A DNA stretch of 5,487 bases from Victivallales bacterium (GTDB lineage: Bacteria; Verrucomicrobiota; Lentisphaeria; Oligosphaerales; Oligosphaeraceae), in the NCBI GenBank assembly GCA_017615955.1, contig JAFZZD010000773.1, forward strand, positions 1 to 5,487, written 5' to 3'. The notes under the pieces are model-generated. The model had not been told where the DNA came from. It did not search any database and saw only the letters and a list, made by a program, of their open reading frames with translations. The position numbers and the translations under genes are program-made. This document shows positions 1 through 5,487 of the stretch, piece after piece (the first letter of the stretch is position 1; each line of letters starts with the position of its first letter).

Positions 1-107
1 CTCAAGTTGGCCAACTTGTTCTTTTTCGCCTGTTGGATAAAGCGCAGGTTGGCCAACCCGTGCGGGACGTCAGCGACTTTGCCCTGTCGCTTGTTCAACT
101 TGAGTGA
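1..107 (+). CDS. C-terminal end of an unidentified protein (partial, cut by left edge)
   Basis: Reading from base 3, the plus strand encodes 34 residues ending in TGA at 105-107; the last residues are VRDVSDFALSLVQLE. I do not recognise the family. The tail contains two 14-residue units that both begin QVGQ, encoded by two copies of the palindrome GTTGGCCAAC spaced 42 bp apart. In favour of a real gene end, the alternating hydrophobic tail looks protein-like, and a strong hairpin begins at the last codon. Against it, another plus frame and one minus frame are also open across this short stretch, so the frame is not proven. If real, the gene is convergent with the nuclease gene that ends at 157, with 49 bp between the stops. 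The function cannot be inferred from this fragment. Confidence 0.45.
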   Translation, partial: QVGQLVLFRLLDKAQVGQPVRDVSDFALSLVQLE

Positions 108-126
108 GCGCCGTTTCGGCGCTCAC
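104..126. terminator. GC-rich hairpin between convergent gene ends
   Basis: A perfect 10-bp inverted repeat, GTGAGCGCCG (104-113) and CGGCGCTCAC (117-126), encloses a 3-base TTT loop. It overlaps the probable stop codon of the left-edge gene and lies about 30 bp past the stop of the minus-strand nuclease gene. This is where a shared terminator for convergent genes would sit. The canonical U-tract is missing: on the plus strand the stem is followed by an A-run, and on the minus strand by TCAAGTTG. It may therefore act as a U-less terminator or as an mRNA 3'-end stabiliser. The hairpin is certain from sequence; its role is inferred. Confidence 0.5.
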
Positions 127-156
127 AAAAATAGGTTTTGCAACAGGCCTATAAAA

Positions 157-1551
157 TCACTCCAGCTCCACCTTTTGCAGGTATTCTGGAACCGTGGTCT
201 CCCAGCCCAGCTCGTTCTTGACATGCTCCGCAAAGCTGAAGGCGGCCTCCTTTTCGCCGTGTGTCACGAACAGGTGGCGCGGCTTAGTGGTGCAGGTGCG
301 CAGCCAGCGTACAAGCTCATTGCGGTCGCCATGGGCTGAGAAGCCTGACAGGCTGGTGATCTTCGCCTTGACCGGAATCTCCTCGCCTAGGACGCGCACC
401 TTTTCCGCACCCTCGATAATCTGGCGGCCCAGGGTGCCGATTGCCTGGTAGCCCACGAACATGATCGTGGATTGCTGGCGTGGCAGGTTTTTCACCAGAT
501 GGTGCTTGATGCGCCCGCCCGTGCACATCCCGGCGCCTGCTATGATGATTGCGGTGCCGCTGATGTGGTTGATGGACTTTGAGTCGGCTGTGGTCCTCAC
601 CATTGTCAGGCCTGGCATCCTGATGCTGCGCAGCAGCTGGGTTGTCTCCCGGTCGAACAACTGGGGGAACTTCTTGAACACGTCCGTCACGCGCACTGCC
701 ATCGGGCTGTCCACGAAAATCCTCAGGTGCGGAATTGTGTTTTCCTTCAGCAGTTGCGCCAGGTAGTAGAGTATGTCCTGAGTCCTTTCTATGGCGAAGC
801 TGGGGATGATGATGTTGCCGCCTCTTTCAGTGGTGGAGTTGATGATTTCAGCCAGTTTTTCGGGAATGTCCTTTTGTGCGCCGTGGAGCCTGTCCCCGTA
901 TGTGGATTCGCATACGATGTAGTCCGCCTCTCCAATGAGGGCGGGGTCGCGGAGTATTGGCATGTCCCATCTTCCCACGTCGCCGGAGAAGATGATCTGC
1001 CTTTCCTCGTTTCCGTCCTTGATGTGCACCCTTATGCTGGAGGCACCGAGTATGTGCCCCACCTCGAAGTATTCAATCTCAATGCCAGAGCCAATGGGAG
1101 TGGGCTTGTTGTATTCGCATGCCACGAACAATGGGAACACAGCCTCCGCCTCCTCCGATGTGTAGAGCGGCATGACCGGGTGGGGACCCTCGCGCCCTTC
1201 CTTCTCGTGGCGCTTGATTTTGAATTGGGCATCTTCCTCGTTGATCTTCGCGCAGTCCAGCAGCACGATGCGGGCGATTTCCAGAGTGGGTTCTGTGGAA
1301 TAGATGGGGCCGTTGAAGCCTTCCTTGACCAGACGTGGCAGCAGCCCGCAGTGGTCAAGGTGCGCGTGGGTGAGCAGCACGGCGTCAATCTGGTCGGCTG
1401 GAATTGGGCATTGCTCCCAGTTGCGGTCCTTCAGGTGGTGCTCCTGATACATGCCGCAGTCAATCAGCAGCTTCTTGCCATTTGCCTCCAGCAGGTATTT
1501 GGACCCCGTCACATTCTGCGCGGCTCCAAGAAAGCTCAAGCTAATTTTCAT
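157..1551 (-). CDS. MBL-fold / beta-CASP RNA-processing nuclease
   Basis: A 464-residue member of the metallo-beta-lactamase/beta-CASP family (COG1236, YSH1/CPSF73-like; bacterial relatives such as Thermus TTHA0252). These are zinc-dependent cytosolic ribonucleases acting as endo- and/or 5'-exonucleases in RNA maturation or decay. All expected motifs are visible: Asp31 in LLIDCG; the zinc motif THAHLDHCG (His62, His64, Asp66, His67); His166 in EVGHILGAS; Asp191 in FSGDVG. Beta-CASP motif A is in CESTYGDR (Glu215), motif B in GMCTGGRIKHH (His350/351) and motif C in FSAHGD (His407). HGE follows near residue 431. Length is normal, there is no signal peptide or membrane segment, and no KH domain is fused. 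GGAGAG lies 6 bases upstream of ATG, fixing the start. It is the second gene of a probable operon, 23 bp after the deacetylase-like gene. The family is very secure; the RNA substrate is unknown. Confidence 0.95.
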   Translation of the reverse strand: MKISLSFLGAAQNVTGSKYLLEANGKKLLIDCGMYQEHHLKDRNWEQCPIPADQIDAVLLTHAHLDHCGLLPRLVKEGFNGPIYSTEPTLEIARIVLLDCAKINEEDAQFKIKRHEKEGREGPHPVMPLYTSEEAEAVFPLFVACEYNKPTPIGSGIEIEYFEVGHILGASSIRVHIKDGNEERQIIFSGDVGRWDMPILRDPALIGEADYIVCESTYGDRLHGAQKDIPEKLAEIINSTTERGGNIIIPSFAIERTQDILYYLAQLLKENTIPHLRIFVDSPMAVRVTDVFKKFPQLFDRETTQLLRSIRMPGLTMVRTTADSKSINHISGTAIIIAGAGMCTGGRIKHHLVKNLPRQQSTIMFVGYQAIGTLGRQIIEGAEKVRVLGEEIPVKAKITSLSGFSAHGDRNELVRWLRTCTTKPRHLFVTHGEKEAAFSFAEHVKNELGWETTVPEYLQKVELE

Positions 1552-1557
1552 GCAATT

Positions 1558-1563
1558 CTCTCC
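1558..1563 (-). promoter_or_regulatory. Shine-Dalgarno of the MBL nuclease gene
   Basis: On the minus strand GGAGAG sits 6 bases upstream of the ATG at 1551. It lies in the 23-bp gap after the upstream gene's TAA, so the second gene of the operon has its own ribosome site. It supports the chosen start, from which the N-terminus MKISLSFLGAAQNVTGS reads directly into the first strand of the MBL fold. Confidence 0.75.
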
Positions 1564-1574
1564 GTTTCAGGTGT

Positions 1575-2663
1575 TTAATCGGCCTTTGGAACGCCCAGGA
1601 ATCCCTCCTGCATCCAGATTGGCTCGTAGCCACGTTCGGTCAAATAGCGCAGGCCTGTTTCAATGCGCTTCTTGTGGTCCGGCACGAAATTGAAGTACTG
1701 TGGCCAGAAATACTGCTCGTGTGTGAGGAAGTCCACATATTCGGCGGTGTCGGGATTTGCCAGCTGCTTTTCCAGAATGGGGATTACATTCTCTATCGGC
1801 GTGCAGTTGATAACTATGTCCGTCTTGGTGAAAGTGATGCCTGATGACCAGTCCATGATTGCGTCATGCTGCTCCATGTATGCGCAACGGGCCTCGTCCA
1901 GCCCATAGCTTACAATGTAGCGCTGCTGGTCCCTGACAAAGTAGCCGCTCAATGCGTTCACGCCCTTTGCGTGCAGCCTGCCGAACACGGATGGATGCAG
2001 TTCGCCCCAGTGCACGATGGTGGGGACTACCCAGCTTTCCTCGCCGGCGAAGCGGCAGATCTGGTCATGGATCATGTCAAAGTCCCTCTCCACCTGGTCA
2101 AAGGAGGCGAACTGGTATGGCCTGTCTGGAAATTCGCAGTGTGCGTGCCATGTCATGCGGAGCCAGTCCGAATTGTCCTGGAACTGTTTTTTCCATGTGT
2201 CGGGCATCATTGACAGGTTGAACTCGCGCTCTGGCGTCTCGTAGAACAGGTTGAGTGTGAATTTGACGCCGAATTCGTCGTGAAGTTCTTTCAGTTGCGA
2301 GAGGTACAGGCTGTCGAATATGCTCTTGTGCTTCTGGTGGAACAGATCCCGCAGGAAGAAGCAGTTGTCGTCGATGGAGAAGCGGTAGCGTGGCTTGGAG
2401 AACTTGTCCCACACGACGCGCACCGTGTGCTCGGCCTCGCCCTGAACGCCAGAGGCGGTTGCGGTTATTTTTGTGTCGAATCTGGTCAGTGGAATGTCCG
2501 CATGGAAGAATTCGCCTTCACGTGTGGCGAGTATGCCATTGACTTTCACTGTTGCGCAATTGGGCGCGATGCCAGTGACTGTGATGGTGAGTGACGTGTC
2601 CGTCTGCTTGCCGTGGCGATGGTTCAGCACGGCACCATTGAATGGAAATGTAATCCGTATCAT
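1575..2663 (-). CDS. Polysaccharide-deacetylase-like (NodB-fold) protein with N-terminal Ig-like segment
   Basis: A 362-residue protein. Residues 1-85 (ITFPFNGAVLNHRHG, then ATVKVNGILATREGEFFHADIPL) look like a small beta-sandwich of the kind found before carbohydrate-active domains. From about residue 92 the sequence resembles the NodB/polysaccharide deacetylase superfamily: RFSIDDN (Asp99, Asp100) stands where TFDD would be, FTLNLFYET follows, then WHAHCEFPDRPY (His173, His175), HWGELHP (218-224), THEQYF (314-319) and a helical end before RGYEPIWMQEGF. No signal peptide or membrane segment is visible, so a cytosolic location is inferred. The canonical HxxxH metal pair is not clear, so deacetylase activity is unproven and a related hydrolase or a non-catalytic fold is possible. 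The ATG is firm: two in-frame TAG codons lie just upstream. It is the first gene of a probable operon with the MBL nuclease. Fold-level call fairly sure; substrate unknown. Confidence 0.75.
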   Translation of the reverse strand: MIRITFPFNGAVLNHRHGKQTDTSLTITVTGIAPNCATVKVNGILATREGEFFHADIPLTRFDTKITATASGVQGEAEHTVRVVWDKFSKPRYRFSIDDNCFFLRDLFHQKHKSIFDSLYLSQLKELHDEFGVKFTLNLFYETPEREFNLSMMPDTWKKQFQDNSDWLRMTWHAHCEFPDRPYQFASFDQVERDFDMIHDQICRFAGEESWVVPTIVHWGELHPSVFGRLHAKGVNALSGYFVRDQQRYIVSYGLDEARCAYMEQHDAIMDWSSGITFTKTDIVINCTPIENVIPILEKQLANPDTAEYVDFLTHEQYFWPQYFNFVPDHKKRIETGLRYLTERGYEPIWMQEGFLGVPKAD

Positions 2664-2676
2664 ATTCTACTAAATG

Positions 2677-2681
2677 CCTCC
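2677..2681 (-). promoter_or_regulatory. Shine-Dalgarno of the deacetylase-like gene, unusually far from the start
   Basis: A GGAGG on the minus strand lies 13 bases upstream of the ATG at 2663, longer than the usual 5-9. The spacer contains TAG TAG in frame with the ATG (2667-2672), and there is no ATG, GTG or TTG at a better distance. The annotated start therefore stands despite the wide spacing, which may lower translation. Confidence 0.55.
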
Positions 2682-2692
2682 GATTATTGTTA

Positions 2693-2722
2693 TTTATAGA
2701 ATTAGGCGTACTTTATCTTCAA
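2693..2722 (-). promoter_or_regulatory. Probable sigma70-type promoter of the minus-strand operon
   Basis: On the minus strand TTGAAG (2717-2722) is followed after 18 bases by TATAAA (2693-2698). The -10 matches the consensus at five of six positions and the -35 at four of six. Transcription would begin near 2686, giving a leader of about 23 bases that contains the GGAGG. The position directly upstream of the first gene of the operon supports it. A perfect TTGACA also occurs further upstream (2740-2745 on this strand), but no -10 lies at a suitable distance from it. Inferred from consensus only. Confidence 0.4.
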
Positions 2723-2808
2723 ATGTTGCATAAACAAGTTGTCAAGGCTTATTTTTTCGCTGGCTGTCAATGGCAGACTGATATTCCAGTATGGCACAAG
2801 AATTCATT

Positions 2809-2834
2809 ATTTTTCAATGGGCTGCTTGAAAAAT
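2809..2834. repeat. 9-bp perfect inverted repeat upstream of the MmeI-like gene
   Basis: ATTTTTCAA (2809-2817) and TTGAAAAAT (2826-2834) are exact reverse complements separated by 8 bases (TGGGCTGC). The right arm contains the TTGAAA that could serve as a -35 box for the plus-strand gene, so a protein bound here could block RNA polymerase. As RNA it would form a weak, mostly A-U stem. An operator role is inferred; the repeat itself is directly visible. Confidence 0.6.
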
Positions 2835-2855
2835 CTTTTCACAGTGGAAAATTAT
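2826..2855 (+). promoter_or_regulatory. Weak candidate promoter of the MmeI-like gene
   Basis: TTGAAA (2826-2831), 18 bases of spacer, then AATTAT (2850-2855). The -35 matches five of six consensus bases and the -10 only four. Transcription would start near 2862, leaving a leader of about 35 bases. This is the best pair I could find by eye in the region, but it is weak, and a promoter needing an activator is an alternative. Confidence 0.2.
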
Positions 2856-2882
2856 GACAAATGTTTTGACCGTCAATTTTCC
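2846..2882. repeat. Inverted repeat in the presumed 5' leader of the MmeI-like gene
   Basis: GGAAAATT (2846-2853) pairs with AATTTTCC (2875-2882). Pairing continues inward, after a two-base bulge, with GAC/GTC. The loop side contains a separate odd-length palindrome, TTGAC-C-GTCAA (2866-2876). The right arm ends 14 bases before the ATG, where a ribosome site would normally lie, and no Shine-Dalgarno is seen there. It could be a regulator site or an mRNA fold affecting initiation; neither is shown. Confidence 0.5.
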
Positions 2883-2896
2883 CAACAGCAAATACC

Positions 2897-5487
2897 ATGC
2901 ATACCATACCAGCAGAACAGAAGGCAGCCGCCAGAGACTTCGTCGCATTATGGACAGGCAAGGGCTATGAGAGGGGGCAGACGCAGCCCTTCTGGCTCTC
3001 GCTGCTGCGCGTCCTGGGCATTGAGCAACCGGAAGCCTTCATAGAATTCGAGGACAAGGCTCATATCGACAGCGCACACGGCTTCATTGACGGATACATC
3101 CCGGCAACACACGTGCTGGTGGAGCAGAAGTCCCTTGGAAAGTCCCTTCGCGCTGGCATACAGCAGTCTGACGGCTCGGTGCTGACGCCGTTCCAGCAGG
3201 CAAAGCGCTACGCCGTGGACCTGCCGTATTCGCGCCGCCCGCGCTGGGTGGTGACATGCAACTTCTCGGAATTCCTGCTCTACGACATGGAGAAGCCCAA
3301 TGCTGAGCCAGAATCGCTGCTGCTGTCAGAACTTCCTGAACAACTGCACCGTCTGCGCTTCCTTGTGGATACAGGCTCGGAGGCTCTGCGACGCGAGGAG
3401 GAGATTTCCCGAAAGGCGGGCGATGTGGTGGGGCTAATATACGACGCGCTGCTGATGCAGTACCGCGATCCGTCCAGTCCCGCCACGCTCAAGAGCCTGA
3501 ACCAGCTCTGCGTGAGGCTGGTTTTCCTGCTATACGCCGAGGATGCGGACGTGTTTGCGCATCTGCAGTTCCACGACTACTTGAAGTCATTTTCTGCTGC
3601 CAGAGCACGCCTTGCTCTAGCGGAATTGTTCAAGGTTCTGGACACGCCAGTTGAAAAGCGTGACAAATATTTGGACAGCGACCTGGCTGCGTTCCCATAC
3701 GTCAATGGCGGACTGTTCTCCGATGAGAGCGTGGATATACCGCAGTTCACGGACGATATACTTGACCTGCTGCTGCGCAAGGCATCCGAGAACTTCGATT
3801 GGAAGGACATATCGCCCACCATATTCGGCGCAATGTTCGAATCCACGCTAAACCCGGAAACCCGCCGCTCTGGAGGCATGCACTACACATCCGTGGCAAA
3901 CATACACAAGGTCATAGACCCGCTGTTCCTGGACGAGCTGAAGGCAGAACTGTCGGACATCAAGGCGGAGCCAAACGCCAAGAGGCAGGCGGCCTCGCTT
4001 CGTGCATACATTGACCGTCTTGGCACGCTCAACTTTCTGGATCCAGCCTGCGGCTCGGGCAATTTCCTTACGGAGACATATATATCCCTGCGCCGCCTGG
4101 AAAACGAGGCACTGTCGCTGCTGCTTGGAAGGCAGGGGCAGCTGGACCTGGAGGGCAACATGATACGCGTGTCGCTGGCGCAGTTCCACGGCTTCGAGAT
4201 AAACGACTTCGCCTGCCACGTGGCACAGACAGCCCTGTGGATTGCGGAGAACCAGATGCTGCGCGAGACGGAGCGCATCGCACGGCGCAACCTGGAGTTC
4301 CTGCCGCTGAAGGAATTCGACGGCATTGTCGAGGGCAACGCCCTGCACATGGACTGGGGAAGCATCGGCAAGGCATCTTGCACACCGACAATCAAGGCAC
4401 GGCGCGTCAACCTCATTGAGGGCGAACCGCCAGAGGAGGAACTGAACATTCCCCCACTGGAAGTTCACGACAATGTTGCCGTTTACGACACAGTCAACGT
4501 TTACACGAAGGAAGTCCACCTCGGCAAGGAGAGGCCAGAGCCGCAGTCATTCAAATACGACTACATCTTCGGCAATCCGCCTTTCGTTGGATACTCATTT
4601 CAGACAGCGGAGCAGAAGGTGGACATACTGGCGCTCTACCGCGACAAGAAAGGGCGTCCATACAAGACAGCGGGAAAGATTGACTATGTGGCCGGCTGGT
4701 ACTGGAAGGCCGCCGAATACATGGCGGCGCGTCCTGCCACGCGCACTGCGTTTGTCTCCACAAACTCCATCACCCAGGGCGAACAGGTGTCAGCAGTGTG
4801 GAGGCCGCTTGTGGAGCGGTTTGGCGTGGCCATTGACTTCGCCCACCGCACATTCCGCTGGGACAGCGAAAGCAACTCCAAGGCGCGCGTGCATTGTGTC
4901 ATAGTGGGCTTCAGCGTGGCGGGCAATGGAATTGACGGGACTTCCAGCAAAGCTCTCTATGATGGGGAACGTGTTACTTATGGACCACACATCAACGCCT
5001 ACCTCCTGCCCGCGCCTGACATCTGGATTGAATCAAGGCACAAGCCATTGTGCAATGTGCTCAATATGGTGGCAGGCAATCGCCCCGCCGACGGGGGACA
5101 CCTTATAATCGAGGCCAGTGAAATTGACGATTTTCTTAAACGGGAGCCAGAGGCAAAGCTGTTCATAAGACGGCTTGTCGGCGCACAGGAATTCATCAAC
5201 AACAAGCCGCGCTATTGCCTCTGGCTTGTCGAGGCAACGCCAACTCAATTGCGCACAATGCCGCTTGTCCTGGAACGCATACGCCTATGCAGGGAAGACC
5301 GTATGGCTGCACCAGATGAGGGGCGGCGAAAATTGGCAGAAAAACCAGCTTTGTTCAGAGAAACCCAGAATCCTGCTTCTTTTATTCTTGTGCCTCGCGT
5401 CTCCTCCGAAAATCGCCGCTATATTCCCATAGGCTTTTTAGATGCCGGCGTTATCTGTAGTGATTCAAATATGATGCTTCCCTCTGC
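2897..5487 (+). CDS. MmeI-like single-chain restriction-modification enzyme (N6-adenine methyltransferase with N-terminal nuclease motif), 3' end cut off
   Basis: The frame is open with no stop from ATG 2897 to the window end (863 codons). It belongs to the MmeI-like family, cytosolic enzymes that methylate adenine with S-adenosylmethionine and, when the nuclease is active, cut DNA at a distance from the site. Residues 1-180 are the nuclease part, with D65-X10-E76-Q-K78 in IDGYIPATHVLVEQKS, matching MmeI's D-X9-E-X-K. A helical linker follows. The methyltransferase shows a motif X-like GMHYTS (327-332), motif I FLDPACGSGNF (380-390), motif IV NPPF (560-563) and STNSITQGEQ. The target-recognition domain starts near 640; FINNKPRYCLWL and VSSENRRYIPIGF are typical of it. 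MmeI is about 919 residues, so probably only the C-terminal helices are missing. An in-frame TGA at 2867 and no other upstream ATG support the start; no Shine-Dalgarno is visible. Unusual points are about 50 extra residues before NPPF and frequent ATA codons. The recognition site cannot be read from the sequence. Confidence 0.92.
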   Translation, partial: MHTIPAEQKAAARDFVALWTGKGYERGQTQPFWLSLLRVLGIEQPEAFIEFEDKAHIDSAHGFIDGYIPATHVLVEQKSLGKSLRAGIQQSDGSVLTPFQQAKRYAVDLPYSRRPRWVVTCNFSEFLLYDMEKPNAEPESLLLSELPEQLHRLRFLVDTGSEALRREEEISRKAGDVVGLIYDALLMQYRDPSSPATLKSLNQLCVRLVFLLYAEDADVFAHLQFHDYLKSFSAARARLALAELFKVLDTPVEKRDKYLDSDLAAFPYVNGGLFSDESVDIPQFTDDILDLLLRKASENFDWKDISPTIFGAMFESTLNPETRRSGGMHYTSVANIHKVIDPLFLDELKAELSDIKAEPNAKRQAASLRAYIDRLGTLNFLDPACGSGNFLTETYISLRRLENEALSLLLGRQGQLDLEGNMIRVSLAQFHGFEINDFACHVAQTALWIAENQMLRETERIARRNLEFLPLKEFDGIVEGNALHMDWGSIGKASCTPTIKARRVNLIEGEPPEEELNIPPLEVHDNVAVYDTVNVYTKEVHLGKERPEPQSFKYDYIFGNPPFVGYSFQTAEQKVDILALYRDKKGRPYKTAGKIDYVAGWYWKAAEYMAARPATRTAFVSTNSITQGEQVSAVWRPLVERFGVAIDFAHRTFRWDSESNSKARVHCVIVGFSVAGNGIDGTSSKALYDGERVTYGPHINAYLLPAPDIWIESRHKPLCNVLNMVAGNRPADGGHLIIEASEIDDFLKREPEAKLFIRRLVGAQEFINNKPRYCLWLVEATPTQLRTMPLVLERIRLCREDRMAAPDEGRRKLAEKPALFRETQNPASFILVPRVSSENRRYIPIGFLDAGVICSDSNMMLPS

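Larger units (their letters stand above)
2664..2896. other. Divergent AT-rich intergenic control region
   Basis: This 233-bp stretch separates the minus-strand operon from the plus-strand restriction-modification gene and must carry the promoters of both. It is clearly more AT-rich than the flanking genes. Its left third holds the operon promoter. Its right half (2809-2882) holds three inverted repeats, described separately. A weak imperfect dyad, CTGTCAATGGCAG, lies at 2764-2776. I see no convincing small gene, tRNA or known riboswitch here. Confidence 0.7.

Noticed and set aside
727..1578. Long plus-strand open frame (283 codons) opposite the MBL nuclease gene
   Set aside because: It lies wholly antisense to a gene with every catalytic motif intact, its translation resembles no known fold and it lacks a ribosome site. 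It is a shadow frame produced by codon bias.
2740..2745. Perfect TTGACA on the minus strand upstream of the operon
   Set aside because: No reasonable -10 lies 16-19 bases downstream; the closest, GATAAA, is at about 20. The TTGAAG/TATAAA pair nearer the gene is better.
2893..2912. Short TACCA direct repeats around the MmeI-like start codon
   Set aside because: Units are only 5-6 bases and irregularly spaced, and partly result from the codons of the N-terminus. Too weak to call a regulatory array.
2739..3044. Plus-strand open frame (101 codons) from the intergenic region into the MmeI-like gene
   Set aside because: It starts at TTG with no ribosome site, overlaps the real gene out of frame by about 150 bp, and its second half is clearly the shifted reading of that gene. 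It is not a convincing controller protein.
3848..4519. Minus-strand open frame (223 codons) and other overlapping frames opposite the MmeI-like gene
   Set aside because: They run antisense to the methyltransferase core, including motif I, and show no recognisable motifs. They are shadow frames.

Overview
The window holds two complete genes on the minus strand, one large partial gene running off the right edge on the plus strand, and what looks like the last few codons of another plus-strand gene at the left edge. G+C is moderate, and both minus-strand genes have GGAG-type Shine-Dalgarno sequences. I infer a Gram-negative-type bacterium, perhaps of the Lentisphaerota/Verrucomicrobiota group. 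This rests only on the general look of the two minus-strand proteins and is low confidence.

Layout. 1-107 (+): probable C-terminal tail of an unidentified protein, followed by a GC-rich hairpin between convergent stop codons. 157-1551 (-): a metallo-beta-lactamase/beta-CASP RNA-processing nuclease with its catalytic motifs intact. 1575-2663 (-): a protein with a short N-terminal Ig-like segment and a polysaccharide-deacetylase-like (NodB-fold) body. It lies 23 bp upstream of the nuclease gene, so the two probably form one operon read right to left from a promoter near 2693-2722. 2664-2896: a divergent, AT-rich control region with several inverted repeats. 2897-5487 (+): most of an MmeI-like single-chain enzyme with an N-terminal PD-(D/E)XK-type motif, N6-adenine methyltransferase motifs and the start of a target-recognition domain. 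Its frame is open with no stop from 2897 to the window end; the missing tail is probably short.

How it fits together. The right half is best read as a self-contained restriction-modification gene of the MmeI (type IIL/IIG) kind: one polypeptide would methylate and cut using one recognition domain. The left half is a two-gene operon of apparently housekeeping or metabolic character. The two halves share only the divergent intergenic region, and their isoleucine codon use differs, which fits a separately acquired restriction-modification gene beside resident genes. I found no CRISPR array, tRNA, rRNA or insertion sequence. The restriction-modification gene belongs to a known family. Its less ordinary features are a long insertion before the catalytic NPPF motif and the palindromes in its upstream region.
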